Shown here one piece after another: positions 15,682-24,585 of a stretch of 36,748 nucleotides of DNA (its first letter is position 1; every line of letters starts with the position of its first letter). A model generated the notes under the pieces. That model saw only the letters and a list, made by a program, of their open reading frames with translations, was not told where the DNA came from and ran no database searches. The stretch comes from Mucilaginibacter sp. (lineage in GTDB: Bacteria > Bacteroidota > Bacteroidia > Sphingobacteriales > Sphingobacteriaceae), in assembly GCA_028288285.1 (NCBI GenBank), contig JAQBNZ010000184.1, positions 1 through 36,748 on the forward strand, given 5' to 3'. The position numbers were made by a program, and so were the translations under genes.

Positions 15682-16953
15682 TTAATTTAATTGCACGGTT
15701 TGATATTCTAAGGTTTTGATTTTCAGCCTGTGAGAAAATATAAACAGCGAAAAAAACACACTGTAAAAAAATACGCCTTTATCAACATCAAGGTAATTTT
15801 CAGAGAACGAAACAGCTGTTATGATCACCATAAAACTGAAGAGCAGGAGGTCGTTTTTTGATGTGGCCATTCTAAAACCAAAAAATAGTATTGCTAAGTA
15901 AACCAGCACACCCCAAATACCTGTTTTTATAAAAAAACTAATGAACTGGTTGTGGGCATTTAACTCGTGCAGGTATGACCGGTAAAACTTATGCTGGAAG
16001 AAAGGCTCCTTTAATAATTGAATCTCTGACCCTGAGCCATGCCCAATTACGGGCGCTTGTGCGGCAAGCTGCAATGCAACACCCCAGCGGGCAAGTCGTG
16101 GGTCGGTTAGCTCATTGGCAGATGCTTTGCTCAGATCTTTTTGAAGATCGGTTATGTAATGGCTTTTAAAGTTATCTATATTATAAATGCCGGCTATTAT
16201 CAGTGCCGAAAGTGAAGCAGCTACAGTTATATATTTTATCCTGGCCCTGCCTGTTAACAGGAAATAGGGTATGGCCACATTTACAATTATAAGCAGGCCT
16301 GCAAATACAGATTTTGAACTTAGTTGAAGAATACCTCCCATAAGTACAAAGCAGCCAAATGCGTAAAGTATTTTTTTGTCTGTTGCCGTTTCCTTTATTA
16401 AAGCATACAGCAAGTAAACCAGTGCTACAGCTATCTGCATAGAAAAAAAGGTGGCGTGCATATCAATTGTTTCTGAAAAATTGTGGTTGGTAAAAGCAGA
16501 TGAAAACACGGCGGATACCGGGAGGTGATAATATTTAATGGTGATGAACACCTGTACGTACAAGTATATAATAGTAGCCGTGCAACCTAATGCAAATACC
16601 AGTAAAAGATTGTTTCTGTATTTGTTAAGATCGAGGGTATTCAGACAAAAGATGACGGGAACAAGCAGTATTACCACTTGCCTTGACCATTCATTAAAAG
16701 CCTGGGTTTTATTTATTGTATAAAGCGTACCTATCACCGTCACAAAAAACACCGATTGCAGTATTAAATTGGGAAGCGTAAATAGAAGCTTTATATCTTT
16801 CTTATTTAAGTTTATAAGCGTATGAATGGTTAAGCTTATCAATATTAAATGACTGTAAAATCTGTCAAAAGGCAGACTTAGCAGTAACAGCATTACATGA
16901 AAATAGCTTACCTTATTTGCTGTACTATCGGTTATTAGGAACAACTTTTTCAT
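15682..16953 (-). CDS. O-antigen ligase/polymerase-like membrane protein (Wzy/WaaL type)
   Basis: From the ATG at 16953 this is a 423-residue integral inner-membrane protein with about eleven hydrophobic helices. The largest loop, near the C-terminal third, contains HGSGSEIQLL and NAHNQFISFFIKTGIWGVLVYL; a conserved His-Asn followed by a Gly-rich helix is the hallmark of the Wzy_C/O-antigen ligase family. These proteins join undecaprenyl-linked repeat units or ligate glycan to lipid on the periplasmic face. The frame is open to 17001, but that overlaps the upstream gene by 77 bp and adds a polar tail; 16953 still overlaps by 29 bp. It is the last gene of the unit starting at 21866, which also begins with a related protein. 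Confidence 0.82.
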   Translation of the reverse strand: MKKLFLITDSTANKVSYFHVMLLLLSLPFDRFYSHLILISLTIHTLINLNKKDIKLLFTLPNLILQSVFFVTVIGTLYTINKTQAFNEWSRQVVILLVPVIFCLNTLDLNKYRNNLLLVFALGCTATIIYLYVQVFITIKYYHLPVSAVFSSAFTNHNFSETIDMHATFFSMQIAVALVYLLYALIKETATDKKILYAFGCFVLMGGILQLSSKSVFAGLLIIVNVAIPYFLLTGRARIKYITVAASLSALIIAGIYNIDNFKSHYITDLQKDLSKASANELTDPRLARWGVALQLAAQAPVIGHGSGSEIQLLKEPFFQHKFYRSYLHELNAHNQFISFFIKTGIWGVLVYLAILFFGFRMATSKNDLLLFSFMVIITAVSFSENYLDVDKGVFFYSVFFSLFIFSHRLKIKTLEYQTVQLN

Positions 16954-18058
16954 AAATGTTCTTTTTATGGCACTCCAGTATAAATTCATCGTACTCGTCA
17001 ATTATCCTGTCCCAGTTAAACTGAAATTGAATTTTGTGCAAATTATTCTTCACCATGGTTTTCTCAAGGTCCTTACGCTGAACGGTCTCCACTAAATCGC
17101 GTACTTCAGTAGCGTTGTTAAAGTAAAAAGCATCTGTATTCAGCACCGATTTATTAAAGGGATTATTATGTGCGGCAATTAATGCTTCACTTGCCATGGC
17201 CTCTAATAATGATGGATTGGTACCACCCACACTATGCCCGTGAAAGTACAGGTAGGAGTTATTTTGCAGCGACCGTACGGCGGAGTTGTCAAATATGGCT
17301 CCCTTAAACTGTATGCGATCATCCCGCTCAAATTTATTTATGATGAACTTGCCAAAACGATTACCTGTATCGCCCAAAACTTTAAAGGATTTTTTAGAGT
17401 TGCTGTTGCTGAAACCTTCTAAAATGGCTTCAATGTTATTTTCGGGTTCCATTCGGGCCATTAATAAAAAGTAATCCTCTCTTAAGGCTTCTATTTTATC
17501 AAATTCTTCTCTCTCGTGAGCAGAGAATAAGTCTGCACCATAAGGAATGTATCTGCTTATGATATTATACTTATCCTTCAGGTAAAGTTTTATTACCCTT
17601 GAATCTGATATATAAAACTGACTATGTTTTACCGCAAGCTTTTCTGCATAGCGCAAAAAGCGTTGTACTGGTTTAGAGTACTTGGAGCGTTTCCATTCCA
17701 GCCCATCCATATTGGTAATAATGGCGCTGTTTTTTGGATACAAATTTCCCCATATTGAGCTGCTGGTATAACCCATCAAAATCAGTACATCAAAATTTCT
17801 TTTGCGGGCATCCATCAGGCAATTAAAATCATAAGCAAACTGGCCGGCAGTGCCTACTAAGTATTCGGGGTCGTAACAATGCACAATTTCAACCCCATTC
17901 CAGGTATTGGCAGTATAGGGATGATTGTGCGAGTTGTAAACTGTAACCGAGTGCCCTTTTTTAACCAGCCCTTCAGATACATATTCAGAAACATGCTCAA
18001 AGCCGCCATAATAATTAGGGATGCCCCGTGTGCCTAAAATTGCTATTTTTAGTTTCAT
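16925..18058 (-). CDS. Glycosyltransferase with DUF1972-type N-terminus (rhamnosyltransferase-like)
   Basis: A 377-residue protein. The start, KIAILGTRGIPNYYGGFE, is the signature of the DUF1972 domain found in GT4-related rhamnosyl-/glycosyltransferases of capsule clusters. NMDGLEWKRSKYSKPVQ and the C-terminal HGHSVGGTNPSLLEAMA are also typical of that group. It is cytoplasmic and adds a deoxysugar or hexose to the lipid-linked unit; the exact donor cannot be stated. ATGA overlap (4 bp) with the preceding gene and overlap with the polymerase-like gene behind it show strict operon packing. Confidence 0.88.
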   Translation of the reverse strand: MKLKIAILGTRGIPNYYGGFEHVSEYVSEGLVKKGHSVTVYNSHNHPYTANTWNGVEIVHCYDPEYLVGTAGQFAYDFNCLMDARKRNFDVLILMGYTSSSIWGNLYPKNSAIITNMDGLEWKRSKYSKPVQRFLRYAEKLAVKHSQFYISDSRVIKLYLKDKYNIISRYIPYGADLFSAHEREEFDKIEALREDYFLLMARMEPENNIEAILEGFSNSNSKKSFKVLGDTGNRFGKFIINKFERDDRIQFKGAIFDNSAVRSLQNNSYLYFHGHSVGGTNPSLLEAMASEALIAAHNNPFNKSVLNTDAFYFNNATEVRDLVETVQRKDLEKTMVKNNLHKIQFQFNWDRIIDEYDEFILECHKKNIYEKVVPNNR

Positions 18059-19197
18059 GTGTTGTAATTTGATTGTATGAGGTTGTAAAAAATATTGCTG
18101 CTTTTTCCCCAGTTGTATTGCAGTTGTACCTGTTTAGCCACTTTTGCAGTAAAGGAATCAGATGGAGGAGAGTGGATCATAAGCAATAGCTTCCGCTCCA
18201 GGTCTTTTTCATTAGCAGTATCAAACATGTAAGGCTCAAAAAAATGAAAGCTTTGCATGGCTGTTGCAGATGAACATAATACCGGAACACCGCAAATAGC
18301 GGCCTCTAATGGTGGTATGCCAAACCCTTCGGCCTTTGAAGGGTAAACAAATAGCCTGCATGCCCTGTAAAAAGCTGCCAAATCTGGTTGCTCTACCTGC
18401 TTAATCCAATGGAATAGCTTTTTTTGCTCATCACTTAAGCCTTGTATCAATTGAGCCAGGGCCGGAATTTTAATTGATTCTTTACCAATAAAAACCAGGG
18501 CGATGCCTCGTTTGTACAGTTCCAACTTTAAGTATTTATTAAATAACAGCAATTGGTTTTTCCGCGGCTCAATCCGACTGGTATAAAGTATAAAATTTTG
18601 TATGCCAAACTTTTGCTCTATTATTTTAATTGCCTCTTGTTTTGAACTCTGGAACTGTATTAGGGTATTATTTACGCCGTTTTGAATAATATGCATATCA
18701 GCCTCGGGTATGTTATAATAACTGCAAATACGTTGTTGTGAATAGGCTGATACTGTAGTTTTAATATGTGCACGCCTAATGCTGTTGCCAAAAAGCAAGT
18801 TCCTGCTGATGCGGTATGGGTAAGAGAAATCCTGCTTATAATCATTAAACAATACATCATGCAGGGTAACCACATACTTGCAGCCGGGACTGTTTTTTGG
18901 GGCGATGTATTGGAAATGTGCAAAATCAAATTGATGTTTTTTGATGAGTGCAGGTATATCATAAACAAACCGCAGCAGGCCCATACTTCTTTTTTTGTAA
19001 GGCAGAATATTAGCTTTTGGCAGAGCCGGAAATATGGTGCCTATATTGGCCGTATTGTTTGCGCCAAAATAAATGTCCAGATCGGGATGGTCTGCCAATA
19101 GCCGGGTATACAGTTCGCGAATAAACGTCTGTGCGCCCTGAAATTCTTTGTCAAAAACGTGGGCATCAACAAATAATTTAATTTTTTTAGCTACCAT
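18055..19197 (-). CDS. Glycosyltransferase, GT4-type (mannosyltransferase-like)
   Basis: A 380-residue GT-B enzyme. YVVTLHDVLFNDYKQDF and TTVSAYSQQRICSYYNIP match the acceptor half of mannosyltransferase-like GT4 proteins. ILYTSRIEPRKNQ opens the donor half, and EGFGIPPLE (Glu290 to Glu298) is the E-x7-E motif with the PPLE form common in mannosyl- and fucosyltransferases. No membrane segment. It overlaps the upstream GT2 gene by 11 bp and the downstream gene by 4 bp. Confidence 0.9.
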   Translation of the reverse strand: MVAKKIKLFVDAHVFDKEFQGAQTFIRELYTRLLADHPDLDIYFGANNTANIGTIFPALPKANILPYKKRSMGLLRFVYDIPALIKKHQFDFAHFQYIAPKNSPGCKYVVTLHDVLFNDYKQDFSYPYRISRNLLFGNSIRRAHIKTTVSAYSQQRICSYYNIPEADMHIIQNGVNNTLIQFQSSKQEAIKIIEQKFGIQNFILYTSRIEPRKNQLLLFNKYLKLELYKRGIALVFIGKESIKIPALAQLIQGLSDEQKKLFHWIKQVEQPDLAAFYRACRLFVYPSKAEGFGIPPLEAAICGVPVLCSSATAMQSFHFFEPYMFDTANEKDLERKLLLMIHSPPSDSFTAKVAKQVQLQYNWGKSSNIFYNLIQSNYNT

Positions 19198-20206
19198 AAG
19201 TCAACTCCTCACTTGTTAATAATGGCGCAGAAAGCTTTATTTTATTCGGCCTGTTATTGGGTTTGGTTGAGTGATAAAAACTGTAGAGTATTTTTTCCGG
19301 CAGGAAAGACAACAACAGTAAAAAGTAATTCTTTATATGAAGAGGACTGATTGATAATGTCTTTATCAGGTTTTGCCTTGCTTTCGCGGGTTGGTAATTG
19401 TTCCATAGATATTTTTTACCTAATAAGGCATAATAAGCGCCTTCTTTTATCCGTGATGAATGCTGTTGCTTACCTATTTGCCTTAACTTAATACCGTCGG
19501 CCTCGGTTATGGTCAGTTTGTTAAGCGCGTTATATTTTATTTTGCGAAAAGTGTTGGTCCTCCACTTTTCATCAATGGTGATTGATTCAGGGTTCCATCT
19601 CACTTTTATTAGCGACTGCTGCAGGTTACAGGCCTTTTCGTTTTTAAGGATATTGGCCCAAAGAAAGTGATCCTCAAATGTGTAGGCGTGTTCGTTATAT
19701 CCCCCTGCTTTTAGTATTACATCCTTTTTATAAAATACGCCCGAATGTATAAATGGACAGATCTTATAATCTAACCGTTGAATTTCGGCATTGCTGTATG
19801 CCGCCGGTTGGTAAGTAAAAACATATTCGCCGTTCACATCGGCATAATCGCACGCAGAACCTATGATTGAGTAATCAGAATGTGCAGTTATAAAATCATA
19901 TTGTACCTGCAACCTGTTTGGGTAGCAAACATCATCAGCATCAAAACGTGCTATGTAAGGGGCGCGTGCATTGTTTAAGCCATTATTCAGCGCATTTGCA
20001 ACCCCTTTGTTATCCTGATTAATAACCCTGATACGTGCATCAGTAAAAGCGTTGATGACAGCAAGGGTGTCATCTGTTGAGCCATCATTAATTATCAGTA
20101 ATTCAAAAGCGGTAAAAGTTTGTTCAAGAACCGAACTGATAGCCTCGTGGATATACTTACCTGTGTTATAAGCAGGCATTAAAACGGTTATCTTTGGGTT
20201 AAGCAT
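19187..20206 (-). CDS. Glycosyltransferase family 2
   Basis: A 339-residue GT-A enzyme. ITVLMPAYNTGKYIHEAISSV opens the fold, INDGSTDDT (Asp41) binds the uridine, and RFDADD (Asp89, Asp91, Asp92) is the DxD metal/nucleotide motif. GVANALNNGLNNARAPYIA precedes it as usual. About 100 C-terminal residues after the catalytic domain are helical with one short hydrophobic stretch (YFLLLLSFLP), perhaps a membrane anchor. These inverting enzymes elongate lipid-linked glycans on the cytoplasmic face. It overlaps the polymerase-like gene by 8 bp and the GT4 gene by 11 bp. Confidence 0.92.
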   Translation of the reverse strand: MLNPKITVLMPAYNTGKYIHEAISSVLEQTFTAFELLIINDGSTDDTLAVINAFTDARIRVINQDNKGVANALNNGLNNARAPYIARFDADDVCYPNRLQVQYDFITAHSDYSIIGSACDYADVNGEYVFTYQPAAYSNAEIQRLDYKICPFIHSGVFYKKDVILKAGGYNEHAYTFEDHFLWANILKNEKACNLQQSLIKVRWNPESITIDEKWRTNTFRKIKYNALNKLTITEADGIKLRQIGKQQHSSRIKEGAYYALLGKKYLWNNYQPAKARQNLIKTLSISPLHIKNYFLLLLSFLPEKILYSFYHSTKPNNRPNKIKLSAPLLTSEELTYGS

Positions 20207-21866
20207 ATTTCACTCCCTCCAAAGTATTTTCACTTGTTTCTTTAATGTTGAGCAGCATTAACAACTCAAAAAATATCAGAATAGATAACTGCTCAAACCA
20301 ATAATCAATAAACAGCACGGCCAGTACAAGCAACAATATTGGTACACCATAAGTGAGGTTTTTATAATGCCGGGCAAAAAACCACAAGTAGTAAAGCGCA
20401 AATGCCAGTAAGCCCAGTAATCCATATTCGGCCCATAGCTGGTCATAAACAGAAAATGGACTGTTAGTTAAAGAGTGGTAACCTGTATTCTTACTAAAAA
20501 AGTTCAGGTACAAGTCCAGATGGTTCAGCATAAAAGCCTGATTGATGTAAACATACCTGCGCGGAAAGCCACCTGCAAAACCCAACCCTGTTGCCCTAAA
20601 TGTCAGTTTGGATGAGAAGTTGCCTATGCCATCACCCAGCAATATCTTATCTGGGTGTTGAACCATAAATTTACCTGTTTGCAGCAACCCAATTGCTTTG
20701 CCTGGTAATGTAGGTACAGGGATGCTTTTCGCAGAAAAGGGAAGCAGGCTTTTATTATCATCAATAAACATGATAAGCGGGTGTTGCGCGGCCAACGGAA
20801 CTTTAATGCTTTGGTATGGTGCTGAGTGGATATTAGCTACAGGAATAAATATCCGGCCTTCGTCGGTTCTTAAAATGCTTTCATCAACCTGTTTTGGTTT
20901 GCCTCCATTTTCTTTTAAGTATTGTGTATAGCTCAGGTTATCCAGGTAAAGGGTTGCTATTTTTTCTTTACGCTGATCCGGCGTAAGTACAGTATCGGGC
21001 CGTTCAGTAATTGGAATTTCTTTTACCTGTGTCTTAATGTGATGTTTAGGATATTTCTGGAATATATTGGTAATTGTTTCAGCAACATATTGATTGTTTT
21101 GAGGCGATATTTTTACCATAAAAACAACCAGCATCATAAAGCAAATAACCATCATGCTTTTCTGGTCGCGCGTACTTTTAAAGGCAAACATAATTGCCAT
21201 AATTAGCAATAAGATGATGTTAAGTATGTTGCTGCCGCTTAGTATTAAAGTAGCCATGCAAACAAGCAGCATAACTGGCTTTTTCCTTGCCAAAAAGTAT
21301 ATTACACCGATTGCATTAATTACCGCATTGGTTGTGGATGTATCAAAAGTTACGCCTTTAATATAGTCGCCGGTGCTTATAAAGTATTTTTGATATTGCC
21401 CCTGATATAGATAGGGGTTAACAGCACCGGTTTCCCAAATTATGCTTAACAGGTTTAAGGCAGAGCATATGGTGTTAATTATAAAAAACACTAATAGCGT
21501 GCGGTGCAGAATTTCGATTCTTTGTTTCTCAACCGATAGTTTTACCTGATGGATAGCCAAAATGCACAATAGCCAAAAGAATATACCCGTTAAAAAAACT
21601 ACTATGTAATTGGTGTTTTGATAGCTCTGATTAATTATGAAGCCTGCGAAAGCTAACACGATTATTAGCGGGTAAAAGAGTGGCAGTCTCGAATTTTTGA
21701 ACGTAAAGCCAAATTTAAAATCGAACTGTAATAAATAGATAAGCGCGATAGTCGGGATCTTGATAGCGAGCTTCACATTTAAAAATAGCAGTAGCAGAAC
21801 CAGCAATTTCCAGTCGGCGTAATTTTTCCATTTTTCAATATTGAAACTTGCGAGGCTAATAGCCAT
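20199..21866 (-). CDS. Polysaccharide polymerase/O-antigen ligase-like membrane protein
   Basis: A 555-residue inner-membrane protein, first gene of the unit 21866-15682. About ten helices are visible. A long non-membrane segment (about residues 255-430) splits the N-terminal and C-terminal helix sets and is larger than in most Wzy proteins. Near the end, GYHSLTNSPFSVYDQLWAEYGLLGLLAFAL resembles the conserved His-containing loop plus Gly-rich helix of Wzy_C proteins. Role inferred: polymerisation or ligation of lipid-linked repeat units in the periplasm. The promoter element at 21953-21982 gives a leader of about 80 nt. Having two such proteins in one operon suggests one polymerase and one ligase, but which is which cannot be told. 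Confidence 0.72.
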   Translation of the reverse strand: MAISLASFNIEKWKNYADWKLLVLLLLFLNVKLAIKIPTIALIYLLQFDFKFGFTFKNSRLPLFYPLIIVLAFAGFIINQSYQNTNYIVVFLTGIFFWLLCILAIHQVKLSVEKQRIEILHRTLLVFFIINTICSALNLLSIIWETGAVNPYLYQGQYQKYFISTGDYIKGVTFDTSTTNAVINAIGVIYFLARKKPVMLLVCMATLILSGSNILNIILLLIMAIMFAFKSTRDQKSMMVICFMMLVVFMVKISPQNNQYVAETITNIFQKYPKHHIKTQVKEIPITERPDTVLTPDQRKEKIATLYLDNLSYTQYLKENGGKPKQVDESILRTDEGRIFIPVANIHSAPYQSIKVPLAAQHPLIMFIDDNKSLLPFSAKSIPVPTLPGKAIGLLQTGKFMVQHPDKILLGDGIGNFSSKLTFRATGLGFAGGFPRRYVYINQAFMLNHLDLYLNFFSKNTGYHSLTNSPFSVYDQLWAEYGLLGLLAFALYYLWFFARHYKNLTYGVPILLLVLAVLFIDYWFEQLSILIFFELLMLLNIKETSENTLEGVKYA

Positions 21867-21952
21867 ACCTTATTGTTGTTTAATTAACAAGATGAAAGGA
21901 CTGTTTAACGGCGGTTATAAGAGAGCTTGAAATAGCCTTCCTTCCCTAAAAA

Positions 21953-21982
21953 TAATACGCCCTGAAGGTTGGAATGGTTGCC
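21953..21982 (-). promoter_or_regulatory. Putative ECF promoter P5 (polymerase/glycosyltransferase unit)
   Basis: Minus strand: GGCAACC from 21982 to 21976, 16 nt, CGTATTA from 21959 to 21953. The ATG of the polymerase-like gene follows 86 nt later. It lies in the 141-bp gap behind the flippase gene, which otherwise shows no terminator, so read-through from P6 is also possible. Confidence 0.77.
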
Positions 21983-22007
21983 TTAAACAAATAGATAAGG
22001 CAGATAA

Positions 22008-23444
22008 TTATACCGCCAACAATTTGTGAGTGTCTTTAATTTCTTTGAACCGTATTTGAATGGTAAGAAATAGTAGTGCGAAAAATAGAAGAATAGCAAA
22101 GCCTGCTGACAGGTAGTAATTTGCAATGTATGTTTTTGCAACAATGCCGCTAATTACTGCGCACACCGTACAAACCAATAAATTGAGTAAAATGCTATTA
22201 AAGCCAGGCATTTGGGTTTTATATAGATAGAATATTCCCTGTACTATACTTGCTATTAAGAAAGCAACTGCCGCCCCTTCGTTTTTAAATAACGGGATCA
22301 GTAAAATATCTAAGCCAACGTTTACCAATAGGGTGATTATAAATCCGGTCAGGATCATTTTTGTGTGGCCCAGGGCGAAGTTTATTGTCCACAGAAAGTT
22401 ATTGAGATATAGAAAGGGGATACAAAGGGAAAGGATAAATATTGTATTTGAATTCACAGCGCCATATTTGCCTGCTGTTACCGCATCAATAACCGGTACC
22501 CAAAGAATGTTTAACAATAATATTGTTAAGGCGGCAATGATCATTTCGGCTTTGAGCAGGAGCTTAAGGTTGGTGATATCGGCAGCAACCGTTTGTTTAA
22601 GTAATTTAGTAAACCAGGGTAACAATATAGGAGCAATGGCCAACAAAGGCAAGGTCGACATTTCAAATACCTTATAAGCAAAACTATACTCGGCCAGTTT
22701 AATAGCCGATACCATAAAGCCAATAAATATCCAATCAAACCGGGCCATGGCTGATGTTATTAATGTAACGCCCATCTGTGGCAGGGCCTCGCGCAGTAAG
22801 CTTATGTAGGCCATTTTGTTATAGCTAACGCTTACTGGTACATGAGTTGAACGTTTAAACAGGTAGATGCACAGGGCCAGCTCAAGGATATCACCAGCAA
22901 TAAATATGATGATGATTGCTTGTAAGGATAAAATATGCAGCAGAATAGAAACCATTAATGCCGTGCTGCGTACTACGTTTGATACGATCAGCATAAAAGC
23001 TAATGTCTTGAACTGCTCCAAGCCACTGACTGATTGCTTAAATGGCGTTGAGAAATAGATCATCAACTTGCCTAAGCCAATTAAAAGCAACAGGGGATAC
23101 AAACCATTTTGCAGGTTAATAAAAGTACTCCCAATCAACAATACACCGTAAAACAGAACTCCGGTTATTAATACATGAAACAGGTAAAGAGATAGTATAG
23201 AATGAGCCGGATCTCCTGAAGCTATTTTGCGAATAGCAACCTGGTCAATACCTAAGCTTAGCAAGTTAAAAGCCACCAGCAATATAGCCAGGGCCAGGTT
23301 AAGTTGTCCAAAGCTATTTTTATCTAAACCGGAAGATAAGATGTAAAAAATAACCAGGCCCGATAACTGGTTAATTACTAACTGTATGGTATTGGCAGAT
23401 AAGTTTTTGAGCAGGTTGTTTTTCAATTGGTTAATATTCAACAA
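22008..23444 (-). CDS. Wzx-like polysaccharide flippase (MOP superfamily)
   Basis: A 478-residue protein with 12-14 hydrophobic helices throughout and no soluble domain, the size and pattern of PST/Wzx flippases. Early QLVINQLSGLVIFYILSSGLDKNSFGQLN and later SAMARFDWIFIGFMVSAIKLAEYSFAYK (a charged residue within a helix after the first half) are typical. These proteins move undecaprenyl-linked repeat units across the inner membrane. It starts 14 bp inside the end of the GT2 gene. With the two Wzy-like proteins it completes a Wzx/Wzy-type pathway, beside an ABC exporter at 1175 that may move a different intermediate. Confidence 0.85.
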   Translation of the reverse strand: MLNINQLKNNLLKNLSANTIQLVINQLSGLVIFYILSSGLDKNSFGQLNLALAILLVAFNLLSLGIDQVAIRKIASGDPAHSILSLYLFHVLITGVLFYGVLLIGSTFINLQNGLYPLLLLIGLGKLMIYFSTPFKQSVSGLEQFKTLAFMLIVSNVVRSTALMVSILLHILSLQAIIIIFIAGDILELALCIYLFKRSTHVPVSVSYNKMAYISLLREALPQMGVTLITSAMARFDWIFIGFMVSAIKLAEYSFAYKVFEMSTLPLLAIAPILLPWFTKLLKQTVAADITNLKLLLKAEMIIAALTILLLNILWVPVIDAVTAGKYGAVNSNTIFILSLCIPFLYLNNFLWTINFALGHTKMILTGFIITLLVNVGLDILLIPLFKNEGAAVAFLIASIVQGIFYLYKTQMPGFNSILLNLLVCTVCAVISGIVAKTYIANYYLSAGFAILLFFALLFLTIQIRFKEIKDTHKLLAV

Positions 23445-24237
23445 TTAAATTATTATTTACTGCCGGGGAATTGTCAGCAATATATTTTCTTTTCTCATAT
23501 AACTTTAGGTAAGCATATTTTAACCGCGTGTTTTTATAAATCATTAGGGCAATGTTTAATCCTTCGGCACCATCCAAAAACCCCAGGCGGAATAAATAAT
23601 TTTTTACAAAGCCAAAAGCGGGAGAGAAGTACAGCTTAGAAAAAGTAGCTTTTTTCCCGCTTATTATATATTGTTTTGCGCTTAGGTGGGCATAATGAAC
23701 GGCTTTAATATTGCATTCACTAATGTTTTGCACCGAGTAATGGTTAATGTTTCCGTCCAGTTTTTTAATGTGAATATCCGCGGGTAAGATCAATGTTTCA
23801 TGCACCCCAGATTCTGACCATTTTATAACAGTGCGGTTAAATAAACGCAGGTGATGGTCGCGCCCCCAACTGCCGTGGCGTATCAGCTTTTTCCCAAAGA
23901 AAGATCTGAACTTGATGTCGTAAACAATGTTAGGATCACGCAAGTCAAGATCATACATGGCTAATATCAGCTCCATATTGGGTACTTCATCGGCATCAAT
24001 ACTTAATATCCAGTTATGACGGGCCAATTCAATCCCCTTGTTTTTATTGGCACCATATCCGTCCCAGGTTTTATGATAGAACCGACAGCCGTATTCCCTA
24101 ACAATATTTAAAGTCTCGTCTGTACTGCCGCTATCAACTACCACAATATCATCAGTAATTAGTAATGCCATTTCAATGCAGTTGGCAATTAATGCAGCTT
24201 CGTTCTTGGTAATAATAACTATAGAGACAGGTATCAT
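23431..24237 (-). CDS. Glycosyltransferase family 2, WaaE/KdtX-like
   Basis: A 268-residue GT-A enzyme. SIVIITKNEAALIANCIEMA and VVVDSGSTDETL open the fold, ILSIDADE (Asp81, Asp83) is the DxD motif, and FRSFFGKKLIRHGSWGRDHHLRLF is typical of the WaaE/KdtX subgroup that adds a sugar to LPS inner core or a lipid-linked acceptor. The C-terminal part has a basic amphipathic helix likely to touch the membrane. It heads a two-gene unit with the flippase and has its own element at 24292-24321 (54 nt between the CG box and the ATG). It might be an early or priming step, but that is inference: no PglC/WcaJ-like initiating transferase is seen in this window. Confidence 0.88.
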   Translation of the reverse strand: MIPVSIVIITKNEAALIANCIEMALLITDDIVVVDSGSTDETLNIVREYGCRFYHKTWDGYGANKNKGIELARHNWILSIDADEVPNMELILAMYDLDLRDPNIVYDIKFRSFFGKKLIRHGSWGRDHHLRLFNRTVIKWSESGVHETLILPADIHIKKLDGNINHYSVQNISECNIKAVHYAHLSAKQYIISGKKATFSKLYFSPAFGFVKNYLFRLGFLDGAEGLNIALMIYKNTRLKYAYLKLYEKRKYIADNSPAVNNNLIVEY

Positions 24238-24291
24238 GAGAAGATTGTATTTGCGTTATCTGGCATCGGTTTTACAAATGCTTTTATTAAG

Positions 24292-24321
24292 TATATCGTT
24301 CAATTATGCTTTGAGGTTGCC
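24292..24321 (-). promoter_or_regulatory. Putative ECF promoter P6 (glycosyltransferase-flippase unit)
   Basis: Minus strand: GGCAACC from 24321 to 24315, 16 nt, CGATATA from 24298 to 24292. It is the only strong copy with CGA instead of CGT. The ATG at 24237 follows 54 nt later. Confidence 0.68.
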
Positions 24322-24506
24322 TGGTATATAAGATATGGTCAAAATAATTCGCAGAAATGATGATGAGATGAAACTGTATAAGCAAAGGGTTGTGTTTTAT
24401 GTTTAATTCAATTATTTTAATTGTTAAAGATTGCCAATTATGGTAAATTTAAGGCATTGATTGATAGTATGTTAGTGCGTGCGTAATTTTTTTATTATTG
24501 GAGGTA

Positions 24507-24536
24507 GGCAACCTTTAACAGGTAAATAACGTGATG
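24507..24536 (+). promoter_or_regulatory. Putative ECF promoter P7 (sigma factor operon, autoregulation)
   Basis: GGCAACC at 24507-24513, 16 nt, CGTGATG at 24530-24536; the sigma-factor ATG follows 49 nt later. Autoregulated ECF promoters are common, and finding the same element in front of this gene and all glycan units is the main reason to assign the regulon to this sigma factor. Confidence 0.77.
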
Positions 24537-24585
24537 CTTAAAGAAAGGGCAGGTTTAGAGGTAAATTAATGATTTAATAACCCAT

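Larger units (their letters stand above)
24238..24585. other. Intergenic region between the flippase unit and the sigma-factor operon
   Basis: A 348-bp divergent region. It contains P6 on the left (minus strand) and P7 on the right (plus strand), with 185 bp of A+T-rich sequence between their -35-like boxes. The middle holds only a 23-codon reading frame (24335-24406) that I do not support as a gene. I see no terminator, tRNA or strong repeat. Confidence 0.7.

Noticed and set aside
18766..19101. 111-codon plus-strand reading frame inside a glycosyltransferase gene
   Set aside because: It lies fully opposite a well-supported GT4 gene with intact motifs; no family features in its translation.
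24335..24406. A 23-codon plus-strand reading frame between P6 and P7
   Set aside because: Too short to support, no recognisable features and no obvious promoter of its own.
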